Made by a program: the position numbers and the translations under genes. Below are positions 23,527 to 33,498 of a DNA stretch of 64,000 nucleotides, in pieces. The DNA is from Janthinobacterium sp. SUN073 (GTDB taxonomy: Bacteria; Pseudomonadota; Gammaproteobacteria; Burkholderiales; Burkholderiaceae_D). The notes under the pieces are model-generated. The model searched no databases and was not told the origin of the DNA. It was given only the letters and a program-made list of their open reading frames with translations. The DNA lies in NCBI RefSeq assembly GCF_030397665.1, contig NZ_JAPUBT010000001.1, positions 1,134,781 through 1,198,780 of the forward strand. Reading direction: 5' to 3'. Within the stretch, counting starts at the first letter, position 1. Each line of letters starts with the position of its first letter.

Positions 23527-26001
23527 ATGTCCGCTCGAATCGTTACCGTTTCCTCCCCGCGCGCGCTGCGCACGCGGCTGCATCCATTCGCCCTGGCCGC
23601 CCTGCTGCTGGCCGGCGCCGGCCTGCACACGCAGGTGCTGGCCCAGGCCGCCCCGGCTGTCGCCAGCTACGCCATCCCCGCCGGTCCGCTGGCCGGCGCC
23701 CTGAACCGCTATGCCCAGCAGGCTGGCGTGTCCATCGTCATCGACGCCTCCAAGGTGCAGGGGCTGCAGACGGCCGGCCTGCAGGGCAGCTACGCCCTCG
23801 AGGACGGCTTCGCCGTGCTGCTGCGCGGCAGCGGCTACGCCATCGGCAAGACGCCCACCGGCTATGTGCTGGTGGCTGCGCCGGCGTCCGCAGCCACGGC
23901 GGCGACCAGTGCCGCCTCGGCGGCCGAGCGCACCATGCCCTCGATTACCATCGTCGGCCAGGCCGAACAAGGCGCCACCACGGAAGGCAGCGGCTCCTAC
24001 ACGGCGCGCAAAATCACCCTCGGCAAGGGCGAGCAGTCGATGAAGGACATGCCGCAATCGGTGAGCGTGCTGACACGCCAGCGCCTGGACGACCAGGGCA
24101 TCACGGACTTGCGCGAGGCCGTCAACAACGTCACCGGCGTGGTGGGCGTGCATGGCGTGGGACCGGGCGTGGTCATCACGGCGCGCGGTTTCCAGATCGA
24201 TCAATGGCAGTACGACGGCGTGCCCATCGACCGCAACACCTATGCGCTGGGTAACTGGGGCCAGGAAAACATGGTCATCTACGACCGCCTGGAAGTGCTG
24301 CGCGGCGCCTCGGGCATGCTGGTCGGTACGGGCAGCCCCGGCGGCTCCGTCAGTCTGGTGCGCAAGCGCCCGACCGCCGGGCGCAGTGTCAGCATGACGG
24401 CGCGCGCCGGCTCGTGGGACCATTACGGCGCCCAGCTCGACGTCAGCATGCCCTTGAATGCGGATGGCAGCCTGCGCGGACGCGCCATCGTCGATGAAGA
24501 CGATACCCATTCCTTCGTCGACCAGGTGTGGAGCCAGAACCGCACCCTGTACGCGGCGCTCGACTACGACCTGGGACCGGCCACCACCCTGGGCCTGGCC
24601 ATCAGCAACGTCAACGACCACGGCCGTCCCACCTTTATCGGTCTGCCCCGCTACGCGGACGGCAGCGCGCTGAACCTGCCCCGCTCCACTTTCACGGGCG
24701 CCGACTGGAACCGCAGCGAAGCCAGGCAAACCAACGTGTATCTGGACCTGGAACACCATTTCAACAGCCAGTGGAGCCTGAAGGCATCGGCCGTAAACAT
24801 GAAGGAAAACACCAGCTCCGTGCACCAGCGCGTGGCCATGCCCATTAATCCCGACGGCAGCGGCGCGCGCTATGGCGACTTTGGCATGGATTTCGACAAC
24901 CGCAAGCGCGGCATCGATACCTACGTGCGCGGTAAATTCGACGGCCTGGGCATCGCGCAGGAAGTCCTCGTGGGCGCCAGCTATGTCACGATGGCGTCGG
25001 ACGACGTCTATGCGCGCGCCTGGGAATCCGGTGCGGACGTTTTCAACATCAGACACAACCGCCCATGGCAAGACCTCGACAGCATCGCCGCGCGCGGCGT
25101 GCGTCCCGTCAGCACCTATGAAATACGCCAGAAAGGCCTGTATGGCAGCTGGAACGGCCAGTTGACCAGCAAGCTGAAAGCCGTGCTGGGTGGACGCTTC
25201 AGCTGGTACGACTTCGTGTATGCGACGCCCAAAGGTCCTGAAGAACAGCTCAACGCCAGCGCCAGGTTCACGCCATCGGCGGCACTGATTTACGCGCTCG
25301 ATCCGCAATGGTCGGCCTACGCCAGCTATGCCGACATCTTCACGCCGCAAAGCATCCGCGATGCGCAAGACAAGGTCCTCAAGCCCATCACGGGCAGCAA
25401 CTACGAGGCGGGCATCAAGGGGGAACTGATGGATGGCACGGTGAACACCTCGCTGGCCGTGTTCCGCTACGACCACAAGAACCGTGCCGTCACCGACTAT
25501 GCTGCGGGCATGGTGTGCCCCGACGGGTACTGCTCGCGCGCCTCGGGCAAGGTGCGCAGCCAGGGCCTGGAAGCGGAAGTGTCGGGCGAAGTGGCGCGCG
25601 GCTTGCAGCTGTCGGCCGGCTACGCCTATACGACGACGACCTATCTGAACGACCCGGACGAGCAGGGCAAAGTCTTTTCCACCTGGACGCCAAAGCACAT
25701 GCTGCGCGTGTGGTCCAGCTACACGCTGCCCGGCGCCTGGGACAAATTCAGCGTGGGCGCCGGCGTCAACACGCAAAGCCATACGCTCGATACCAATCGC
25801 ACCTTCAAGGTTGCCGGTGTCTCGATCTGGAATGCACGCATGGCCTGGCAAGCCACGCCGCAAGTGGCCCTGTCGGTCAACGTCAACAACGTCTTCGACA
25901 AGCGCTACATCATCCCGGCCTACAACACCACCGGGTCGAACAACTACTATGGCGAGCCGCGCAACGTGCAGTTCACCTTGAAGTACACGCCGAAGTGGTA
26001 G
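23527..26001 (+). CDS. TonB-dependent siderophore receptor with signalling domain (FecA/FpvA type)
   Basis: Outer-membrane importer and signal transducer. 824 residues: signal peptide (about 1-39, ends VLA-QA), STN signalling domain (about 43-120; AIPAGPLAGALNRYAQQAGV), TonB-box-like SITIVGQ near residue 140, plug domain (about 165-280; MKDMPQSVSVLTRQRL, VLRGASGMLVGTG) and a 22-strand barrel ending in aromatic W (LKYTPKW). The STN domain ties it to the FecI/FecR genes upstream. Plug and barrel resemble hydroxamate or catecholate siderophore receptors; the ligand is unknown. An 838-codon antisense frame across it is a shadow. Confidence 0.93.
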   Translation: MSARIVTVSSPRALRTRLHPFALAALLLAGAGLHTQVLAQAAPAVASYAIPAGPLAGALNRYAQQAGVSIVIDASKVQGLQTAGLQGSYALEDGFAVLLRGSGYAIGKTPTGYVLVAAPASAATAATSAASAAERTMPSITIVGQAEQGATTEGSGSYTARKITLGKGEQSMKDMPQSVSVLTRQRLDDQGITDLREAVNNVTGVVGVHGVGPGVVITARGFQIDQWQYDGVPIDRNTYALGNWGQENMVIYDRLEVLRGASGMLVGTGSPGGSVSLVRKRPTAGRSVSMTARAGSWDHYGAQLDVSMPLNADGSLRGRAIVDEDDTHSFVDQVWSQNRTLYAALDYDLGPATTLGLAISNVNDHGRPTFIGLPRYADGSALNLPRSTFTGADWNRSEARQTNVYLDLEHHFNSQWSLKASAVNMKENTSSVHQRVAMPINPDGSGARYGDFGMDFDNRKRGIDTYVRGKFDGLGIAQEVLVGASYVTMASDDVYARAWESGADVFNIRHNRPWQDLDSIAARGVRPVSTYEIRQKGLYGSWNGQLTSKLKAVLGGRFSWYDFVYATPKGPEEQLNASARFTPSAALIYALDPQWSAYASYADIFTPQSIRDAQDKVLKPITGSNYEAGIKGELMDGTVNTSLAVFRYDHKNRAVTDYAAGMVCPDGYCSRASGKVRSQGLEAEVSGEVARGLQLSAGYAYTTTTYLNDPDEQGKVFSTWTPKHMLRVWSSYTLPGAWDKFSVGAGVNTQSHTLDTNRTFKVAGVSIWNARMAWQATPQVALSVNVNNVFDKRYIIPAYNTTGSNNYYGEPRNVQFTLKYTPKW

Positions 26002-26025
26002 GCTGACACGCTGCGGTGACAGCAC

Positions 26026-26062
26026 AGGCGGGCCGGCATTCAGCCGTGCCCGCCTTTTTTTC
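26026..26062 (+). terminator. Terminator of the receptor operon
   Basis: Stem AGGCGGGC / GCCCGCCT with an inner CGG/CCG pair and a run of eight T, 25 bases after the receptor stop. It separates the iron genes from the phosphatase. Confidence 0.9.
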
Positions 26063-26111
26063 GTTCAGTGCTAGGCTGGTATTCGAGAAATTATCCACCG
26101 AGAAAAAAACC

Positions 26112-27683
26112 ATGCCCCCACCGCTTTCCCTGTCCAGCATTGCGCTGGCCCTGGCCTGCTGCGCCAGCCACGCCCTTGCCACCGATGGCGACTACCAGAC
26201 CAAGACACCCTACGCGCCGCAGCAGGACCCGGCCACCTATGCCGCGCCGCCGGCCGGCTTCCAGCCCATCTTCACGCAACTGGTGGCGCGCCACGGTTCG
26301 CGCGGGCTGACCGGCATGAAGGGCGACGCGGCCCTGTACGCGATGTGGAGGCAGGCGGCCGCGCAGGATGCCTTGACGCCGCTGGGACGCGAACTGGGGC
26401 CCAACATCCTGGCTCTGATGCAGGCCAACGCACTGCTCGGCCATGGCGTGGCCGGTATCGACAAACCAGGCTATGGCAACCTGACGCGGACGGGCATCGA
26501 GGAACACCGGCAGCTGGCCGCGCGCCTGCTGGCGCGCCTGCCTACCCTGTTCGCGCAAGTGGGACAGGACGCGGCCACGGCGCCGCGCCAGCTCGTCACC
26601 ATCCATTCCGGCGTGGACCGCGCACGCGACAGTGCGCGCTTCTTCACGCAATCGCTGCTGGAACACGCGCCCGCGCTGGCCCCCTTGCTGTACCTGCCGC
26701 CCGCGCCGGCGCCGTACCCGCAGGGACGCACGCCCGCAGTACAGCCGATATTACAACCGGATGGCGTCAACCGTTTCCTGCTGTACGCGCACAAGCTGGC
26801 ACCACGGACGGATTTTGTAGCCGATCGCGCCAACCCGTATTTCGCCACCTATGCCGCCAGCCAGGCCTACCAGCGCTACGAAAGGACCAAGCAGCTGCAT
26901 GCGCTGATGGACGCCCCGGCCAGGGAACCGGCAGCGGCCGCGCATGCGCGCCATGTACTCGAACGGCTGTTTACGCCAGCCTTCCTGGCGCAGTTTCACG
27001 GCGGCGCCACCAGCTATGCGGACACGGGCAGCTATACCTTCACCAGCGCGGACGGCAAACTCACGCGCACCATGACGGGCAACGGCAAGACCGTCATCCG
27101 CAGCCTGAATGCGGCCGCCACGCAACTGTATGAGTTGTATGCGATCGCCGCCGGCATGCGGCATGAGGTGCCGGCCGATTTCAGCCGCTACATGCCGGCC
27201 GAGGATGCGCGCTATTACGCGTCTGTCGCCGACCACGAGGATTTTTACCAGAAGGGACCGGCCACCACGGCCAGCGCGGGCATGACCTGGCGCTTCGCGC
27301 TGGCCTTGCGCGAGGATTTTTTCAATGAAGTCGATGCGCTGGCCGCCGGTGACCTGCGCCACGCGGCCAAGCTGCGCTTCACGCACGCCGAAATGATCAT
27401 CCCGCTCGCTTCGGCCATGGGCTTGCAGCAGCCGCTGCCGCCAGAAACCAGCTACAGCCATGCAGACAGTCCGTGGCGCGGCCAGAGCGTCTCGCCACTG
27501 GCGGCCAACATGCAGTGGGATGTGTACCGCAACGGCGATGCTCGGCTCATCGTGCGCCTGCTGTACAACGAAAAGGAAACACCGTTCCAGCCATCGTGCG
27601 ACGGCGCCCGCATCGCACCAGGCAGCGTCTTCTACGACTACACGGGGCTCAAAGCCTGTTACGGCCACGCGGCGGCGCAATAA
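26112..27683 (+). CDS. Secreted histidine acid phosphatase, MINPP-like phytase
   Basis: Phosphatase of the branch-2 histidine family, predicted to remove phosphates from inositol phosphates outside the cytoplasm. 523 residues from 26112, chosen because it opens a signal peptide (MPPPLSLSSIALALACCASH, cleaved after ALA). The catalytic motif is LVARHGSRG with nucleophile H61, and the proton-donor motif is FTHAEMIIPLASAMG, whose HAE triplet (rather than HD) is the mark of multiple inositol polyphosphate phosphatases. An earlier in-frame start at 26016 lies inside the terminator. No downstream partner. Confidence 0.83.
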   Translation: MPPPLSLSSIALALACCASHALATDGDYQTKTPYAPQQDPATYAAPPAGFQPIFTQLVARHGSRGLTGMKGDAALYAMWRQAAAQDALTPLGRELGPNILALMQANALLGHGVAGIDKPGYGNLTRTGIEEHRQLAARLLARLPTLFAQVGQDAATAPRQLVTIHSGVDRARDSARFFTQSLLEHAPALAPLLYLPPAPAPYPQGRTPAVQPILQPDGVNRFLLYAHKLAPRTDFVADRANPYFATYAASQAYQRYERTKQLHALMDAPAREPAAAAHARHVLERLFTPAFLAQFHGGATSYADTGSYTFTSADGKLTRTMTGNGKTVIRSLNAAATQLYELYAIAAGMRHEVPADFSRYMPAEDARYYASVADHEDFYQKGPATTASAGMTWRFALALREDFFNEVDALAAGDLRHAAKLRFTHAEMIIPLASAMGLQQPLPPETSYSHADSPWRGQSVSPLAANMQWDVYRNGDARLIVRLLYNEKETPFQPSCDGARIAPGSVFYDYTGLKACYGHAAAQ

Positions 27684-27713
27684 AAAAGCCGCCAGCTGGG
27701 CAGCTGGCGGCTT
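27682..27713 (-). terminator. Terminator of the MFS gene (minus strand)
   Basis: Twelve perfect pairs AAGCCGCCAGCT / AGCTGGCGGCTT around GGGC; on the minus strand the stem runs into six U. It touches the stop of the convergent phosphatase gene and can fold in both transcripts. Confidence 0.9.
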
Positions 27714-27749
27714 GTGGGGCACTCAGATGGTGCGTGCGCGTTGACTCGT

Positions 27750-29036
27750 TTATTGCCAGGCTTCCTTGCCTGCCCTCGGCTTGCCCACCATCAGCAGCGC
27801 GCCCAGGGTCAGCACGGCCGCCAGCGACAGGTAATAGCCCACGTATTGCAAGCCATGGTTGGTGGCCAGCCAGGTGGCGATGTACGGCGCCAGCGAGGCG
27901 CCGAGGATACCCGCCAGGTTGAACGTCAGCGAGGCGCCCGTGTAGCGCACTTCCGGCGGGAACAGCTCGGACAGCATGGTGCCCAGCGGTCCGTAGGTCA
28001 TGCCCATCAGGCCCAGGCCGACGGCCATGAAGAGCGTCACTTCCCACGTCACGCCGGAGCCGAACATCGGGGCCAGCACCAGGCCGAAGATGGCGATGGC
28101 GACGGAGACCCAGATCATGGTGGCGCGGCGGCCGCGGCGGTCGGCCAGCACGGCCGAAAACGGAATCGTCAGCGCAAAGAACAGCACGGCGAACAGCTGC
28201 ACGACGAGGAATTCCTTGCGCGTGAAGCCCAGCTTGGTCGTGCCCCAGCTCAAGGCAAACACCGTCATCAGGTAGAACAGCACGAAGGTGGCCAGGGCGA
28301 TGATGGTGCCCAGGAACAGCATGCGGCCATGCTGGCGGAACACTGTGGCGACGGGCAGTTTGACGACTTCGTTCTTGTCGATGACTTTCTGGAAGTCCGG
28401 CGTTTCCGTGATCTTCAGACGCACATACAGGCCGACGATGACCAGCAGCGCGCTGGCCAGGAACGGGATGCGCCAGCCATAGCTGAAGAATTGCTCATCG
28501 GTCAGGGTTTCACTGAGCAGCAGGAAGATGCCGCCCGACAGGAAGAAGCCGATTGGCGCGCCCAGCTGCGGGAACATGCCGTACCAGGCGCGTTTGCCCG
28601 GTGGCGCGTTTTCCGTGGCCAGCAGTACCGCGCCGCCCCACTCGCCGCCCAGGCCCAGGCCCTGGCCGAAACGGCACAGCGCCAGCAGCAACGGCGCCAG
28701 GGTGCCGATGGCGGCGTAGGTCGGCAGCAAGCCGATGATGACGGTGGAAATACCCATGGTCAGCAAGGCGGCCACGAGAGTCGCCTTGCGGCCGATGCGG
28801 TCGCCGAAGTGGCCGAATACGGCCGAGCCGATGGGACGGGCGAAGAAGGCGATGGCAAACGTGGCCAGCGACTGCAGCACGGCGGCCGACGGGTCGCCGG
28901 CGGGGAAGAACAGTTTCGGGAACACCAGCACGGCGGCGGTGGCGTAGATATAAAAGTCAAAGAACTCGATGGTGGTGCCGATCAGGCTGGCGAACAGCAC
29001 CGTGCCGGGGGAATTTTTCTTGGGGGGGGTGCTCAT
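27750..29036 (-). CDS. MFS transporter of the metabolite:H+ symporter type (MHS, ShiA/YhjE-like)
   Basis: Inner-membrane proton symporter for a small organic acid or zwitterion. 428 residues, 12 helices; family landmarks are GTTIEFFDFYIYATAA at helix 1, GHFGDRIGRKATL in loop 2-3, RFGQGLGLGGEWGGAVLL in helix 4 and the mirrored ADRRGRRATM loop. The motif set matches the MHS family that includes shikimate, alpha-ketoglutarate and YhjE carriers. It stands alone between its terminator and a 0.7 kb gene-poor stretch; the pca genes 3 kb away hint at an aromatic or dicarboxylic acid. Confidence 0.88.
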   Translation of the reverse strand: MSTPPKKNSPGTVLFASLIGTTIEFFDFYIYATAAVLVFPKLFFPAGDPSAAVLQSLATFAIAFFARPIGSAVFGHFGDRIGRKATLVAALLTMGISTVIIGLLPTYAAIGTLAPLLLALCRFGQGLGLGGEWGGAVLLATENAPPGKRAWYGMFPQLGAPIGFFLSGGIFLLLSETLTDEQFFSYGWRIPFLASALLVIVGLYVRLKITETPDFQKVIDKNEVVKLPVATVFRQHGRMLFLGTIIALATFVLFYLMTVFALSWGTTKLGFTRKEFLVVQLFAVLFFALTIPFSAVLADRRGRRATMIWVSVAIAIFGLVLAPMFGSGVTWEVTLFMAVGLGLMGMTYGPLGTMLSELFPPEVRYTGASLTFNLAGILGASLAPYIATWLATNHGLQYVGYYLSLAAVLTLGALLMVGKPRAGKEAWQ

Positions 29037-29750
29037 TTACTGCGCTCCTTGGGGAGGGTGTCTAAAGGCCATTCTCTGGATGTTTTTTCAGGCAGCAGCA
29101 CAGCACGTTGTATAAAGTAACCGCCAGTAAATTCTTGTTATTTCTGACTTCCATAAGCGGCGCGCTGCTGCGTTGGCAGCCGCTCGCAGTGCTCGCACTG
29201 CGTCGCGACAGCCGCCTTGCATCACATCCGCTTCTGTTCGTCATAAATTTACAATAATTTCCCGACGATTACTTCGCGCGTCGTTCGCATATCATAGCCG
29301 TGCACGCACGCATTTGCCGCGCATTTGCTATTAAATTTGCAAACAAAAACAACGGTTTTTGTTGCCGTAGCGAACTGCCGGCAACGCGCGCTATCGCGCT
29401 GTGATCAGTGCTGATTTAGAGAAACAACGGTCGTGCGCCATCCGGTTACCCGGGGCACGGCAGGAAAGGCGTCAGGGGATGGGCGACGTGTATCAGGCCC
29501 GGCGTATCGCCAGGCATTCCGTACCAGACCCGCGCGTCGGCATCGCGGCATCGGTCATTTGTGGTGAATCCTTGCCTGCGGCCCCTCCGGGTGGAGCGGG
29601 CCGGCGATGATCGCGCTGCATCACGAAGGATGCGGTTGATCTTGCTGTAAGCGGCTTATCATACGCGCAGTGGTGCAGTGCGGCAAGAAGTTGTGATGGA
29701 GCATGTGCGGTGGTGTCGGCTTACGCTGCGCTAAGCCGACCTACGCCGAC
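29037..29750. other. 714-base gene-free stretch
   Basis: No convincing reading frame on either strand. It holds the MFS leader region, a GCAGTGC-tc-GCACTGC perfect dyad at 29186-29201 inside a longer imperfect palindrome, an A/T-rich CAAAAAC...GGTTTTTG stem near 29345, and at its end a REP-like palindrome (29715). Composition changes from GC-rich to AT-rich and back, as in a decayed gene or insertion scar. Confidence 0.5.
29715..29744. repeat. REP-like palindrome, family 2, copy A
   Basis: GTCGGCTTACGC-tg-CGCTAAGCCGAC followed by CTAC. It matches the element at 53688 in layout and tail, with a paired change (C:G for A:T) that keeps the stem. Confidence 0.6.
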
Positions 29751-30074
29751 CTACGCATCAATCAATGCAAAAGCCTGCTCAATCTCGCTGCTGTCGAGCG
29801 GACGCACGAGGCGCGCCACTTCCTGGCCATCTTTCAAAAAGATCAGGGTCGGCCACAGTTTCACCCGGAATGAACGCCCCAGGACACGGCCGGGGCCGTC
29901 TTCCACGCGCAGATGCGGCACCCCGGGGTGCTGCGCAAAGGCGGCGGCCAGCGGCGCCTGGGTGGCACGGCAATGGCCACACCAGCCCGTGCCGAATTCC
30001 AGCAGGGCCGGTCCCGCCAGGGCGTCGATCTCGGCGCGCGTGGGTTGTGCTACAGAATACGTGTCGTTCATCAT
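29751..30074 (-). CDS. Thioredoxin-family protein with WCGHC active site
   Basis: Small cytoplasmic thiol-disulfide protein, 107 residues. The active site is GTGWCGHCRATQAP (Cys near 32 and 35); the His between the cysteines is the protein-disulfide-isomerase form, more oxidising than the usual CGPC of thioredoxin. The cis-Pro loop is intact (VKLWPTLIFLKDGQ). No signal peptide, so the oxidising motif in the cytoplasm is unexpected. Two Met codons open the gene. It follows the fumarylacetoacetase-family gene by 18 bases and is probably co-transcribed. Confidence 0.88.
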   Translation of the reverse strand: MMNDTYSVAQPTRAEIDALAGPALLEFGTGWCGHCRATQAPLAAAFAQHPGVPHLRVEDGPGRVLGRSFRVKLWPTLIFLKDGQEVARLVRPLDSSEIEQAFALIDA

Positions 30075-30092
30075 GCCGTTTTCCTTGTCAGC

Positions 30093-30788
30093 TTAGACCA
30101 CTTTCACGCGCAAAGTGCCCAGGCCATCGATGGCCCCCACCAGCTCGTCGCCGCGCTGCACGGCCGCCACGCCGGCCGGCGTGCCCGTGTAGATCAGGTC
30201 GCCCGGCTGCAAGGTGAAATAGGTCGACAGGTCGGCGATGGTTTCGGCCACGTTCCAGATCAGCATGTCGACGCTGCTGCCTTGACGCAGCGCACCGTTC
30301 ACGTGCAGGGTGATGGCGGCATGCTGGACGTCGCCCGCCAGCGCGGCCGGGGTGATGGGACCGATGGGCGCCGAGTGCTCGAACGCCTTGCCCGTTTCCC
30401 ACGGACGGCCCAGTTTTTTTGCCGCGCCCTGCACATCGCGGCGCGTCATGTCCAGGCCGATCGCATAACCCCACACGTGGCTCAGCGCGTCAAACACGCC
30501 GATATCGCTGCCGCCCTTGCCGATGGCCACCACCAGTTCCATCTCGTGCTGGAAATCCTGCGTTTGCGGCGGATACGGCAACTCGCCCGTCGTGCCGGCT
30601 GGCACGGGCAGCACGGCGTCGTTTGGTTTCATGAAGAAAAACGGCGCCTCGCGGCCCGTGTGTCCCATTTCCTTGGCGTGGTCGACATAGTTGCGGCCCA
30701 CGCAATAGATACGGTGGACCGGGAAAGTATCAACGCTGCCGGTGACGGGAACGCTGGGCTGGATGGCTGCGGGAATGACATACGACAT
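30093..30788 (-). CDS. Fumarylacetoacetate hydrolase family protein, probable fumarylpyruvate hydrolase
   Basis: Cytoplasmic C-C hydrolase, 231 residues, the length of gentisate-pathway fumarylpyruvate hydrolases. Metal and catalytic residues: IYCVGRNYVDHAKEMG (substrate helix), HEMELVVAIG with E-x-E ligands, YAIGLDMTRRDVQ with the Asp ligand, KAFEHSAPIGP and GDLIYTGTPAGV. It lies between a terminator that ends pcaF and a thioredoxin gene. Gentisate dioxygenase genes are not in the window, so the substrate is inferred from the family only. AGGAG lies 5-9 bases before the ATG. Confidence 0.85.
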   Translation of the reverse strand: MSYVIPAAIQPSVPVTGSVDTFPVHRIYCVGRNYVDHAKEMGHTGREAPFFFMKPNDAVLPVPAGTTGELPYPPQTQDFQHEMELVVAIGKGGSDIGVFDALSHVWGYAIGLDMTRRDVQGAAKKLGRPWETGKAFEHSAPIGPITPAALAGDVQHAAITLHVNGALRQGSSVDMLIWNVAETIADLSTYFTLQPGDLIYTGTPAGVAAVQRGDELVGAIDGLGTLRVKVV

Positions 30789-30825
30789 GAAGACTCCTGA
30801 TCGGCACGATAAAAAGGCGGTGATG

Positions 30826-30850
30826 AAAAAGGGGACACCGCAGTGTCCCC
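30826..30850 (-). terminator. Terminator after pcaF (minus strand)
   Basis: GGGGACAC-tgcg-GTGTCCCC stem followed by five U on the minus strand. It ends only 38 bases before the next ATG on the same strand. Confidence 0.85.
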
Positions 30851-30879
30851 CATTTTACGGTAACTTTATTTCAGCAGGG

Positions 30880-32082
<1,203 letters not shown>

Positions 32083-32116
32083 GTTCTTTCCTCCAAGAAA
32101 GTGTATTGATCGTAAA

Positions 32117-32758
32117 TTAGCGGGCATCCGTCAGTGGCACGGCCGTCAACGCTTGCAGCTGCGCAAAACTCAAGCCATCGGCCAGCTCGACGACCGTGGC
32201 GCCGGCGGGTCCCAGGTCGAGCACGGCCAGGTCGCTGTAGATACGGCTGACGCAAGCGATACCCGTGAGCGGATACGTACAGGCCTGCACCAGCTTGCTT
32301 TCACCCGTCTTGGTCAGCAATTCCATCATGACCCAGGTTTTTTTCGCGCCGATGGCCAGGTCCATGGCCCCGCCCACGGCGGGAATGGCGTCCGGCGCCC
32401 CCGTATGCCAGTTGGCCAGGTCGCCGGTGCTTGAGACCTGGAAAGCGCCCAGCACGCAAATGTCCAGGTGGCCGCCGCGCATCATGGCGAAGCTGTCGGC
32501 GTGATGAAAATAGCTGCCGCCCGCCAGCAGGGTGACGGGCTGCTTGCCCGCGTTGATCAGGTCGTAGTCTTCCTCGCCGGGTGCGGGCGCGGGGCCCATG
32601 CCGATGACGCCGTTTTCGCTGTGCAGGATGATCTCCGCGCCGGCCGGCAAGTGATTCGCCACCAGGGTCGGCAAGCCGATGCCCAGGTTGACGACACTGC
32701 CTTCATGGATGTCGGCCGCCACCTTGGCCGCCATTTGATCTCGATTCCATTTGTTCAC
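32117..32758 (-). CDS. pcaJ: 3-oxoadipate CoA-transferase beta subunit
   Basis: Beta subunit that, with PcaI, moves CoA from succinyl-CoA to 3-oxoadipate. The start is taken as GTG at 32758 (VNKWNRDQMAAKVAAD), with GAGGAG 7 bases upstream; a longer in-frame frame to 32902 runs into pcaI. 213 residues. The catalytic Glu lies in SENGVIGMGP, preceded by NLGIGLPTLVANHLP, and MDLAIGAKKTWVMMEL follows. Ten bases separate it from pcaI. Confidence 0.94.
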   Translation of the reverse strand: MNKWNRDQMAAKVAADIHEGSVVNLGIGLPTLVANHLPAGAEIILHSENGVIGMGPAPAPGEEDYDLINAGKQPVTLLAGGSYFHHADSFAMMRGGHLDICVLGAFQVSSTGDLANWHTGAPDAIPAVGGAMDLAIGAKKTWVMMELLTKTGESKLVQACTYPLTGIACVSRIYSDLAVLDLGPAGATVVELADGLSFAQLQALTAVPLTDAR

Positions 32759-32768
32759 TTGATACTCC

Positions 32769-33467
32769 TCAGGCAGCTTTGAAGCCGGCGGGGCCGGTGG
32801 CCGTGCGCGGCACTTGCACGATGCGCTGCACGAACAGGCCCGGCGTGATGACGTGTTCGGGGTCGATGCTGCCAAGCTCGGCAACTTCATGCACGGAAGC
32901 AATGCAGACCTTCGCGGCCATGGCCATGATGGGGCCGAAGTTGCGCGCCGTCTTGCGGTAGGTCAGGTTGCCCCAGCGGTCGCCCTGCTCCGCCTTGATC
33001 AGCGCGAAATCGGCGTGGATGGGTGACTCGAACACATACATGCGGCCGTCGATCTCGCGCGTTTCCTTGCCCTTGGCCAAGTCCGTGCCATAGCCCGTGG
33101 GCGTGAAAAAGCCGCCGATGCCGGCGCCGGCGGCGCGGATGCGCTCGGCCAGGTTTCCCTGCGGCACCAGTTCCAGTTCCAGCTTGCCCGCGCGGTACAG
33201 GGCGTCGAAGACGTGGGAATCGGCCTGGCGCGGGAACGAGCAGATGATCTTGCGCACCTGCCCATTTTTCAGCAGGGCGGCCAGGCCCGTATCGCCATTG
33301 CCTGCATTGTTGTTGACGATGACGAGGTCGCGCGCGCCCTGGGCGATCAAGCCGTCGATCAGCTCGGCCGGCTGGCCCGCGCCGCCGAAGCCGCCAATCA
33401 TGACGGTGGCGCCATCGTGGATATCGGCCAGCGCATCAAGCACGCTGGAACGCAGTTTGTCGATCAT
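32769..33467 (-). CDS. pcaI: 3-oxoadipate CoA-transferase alpha subunit
   Basis: Alpha subunit of the same enzyme, 232 residues from the ATG at 33467 (MIDKLRSSVLDALADI), which follows GGAGGAG. Signature VMIGGFGGAGQPAELIDGL, then VNNNAGNGDTGLAALL, SFPRQADSHVF and the FFTPTGYGTDLAKGKET segment. It is the first gene of pcaIJF and faces pcaR across a 175-base gap with a three-repeat operator. Confidence 0.95.
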   Translation of the reverse strand: MIDKLRSSVLDALADIHDGATVMIGGFGGAGQPAELIDGLIAQGARDLVIVNNNAGNGDTGLAALLKNGQVRKIICSFPRQADSHVFDALYRAGKLELELVPQGNLAERIRAAGAGIGGFFTPTGYGTDLAKGKETREIDGRMYVFESPIHADFALIKAEQGDRWGNLTYRKTARNFGPIMAMAAKVCIASVHEVAELGSIDPEHVITPGLFVQRIVQVPRTATGPAGFKAA

Positions 33468-33498
33468 TGTTGTCTCCTCCAATCAAATCCATTCACAA

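Noticed and set aside
23509-26025. An 838-codon open frame antisense to the TonB receptor gene
   Set aside because: The composition is Arg/His/Gly/Val-rich with no family features; it mirrors codon bias of the GC-rich sense gene. Same reasoning applies to antisense frames at 349-1458, 13103-14548 and 18763-20511.
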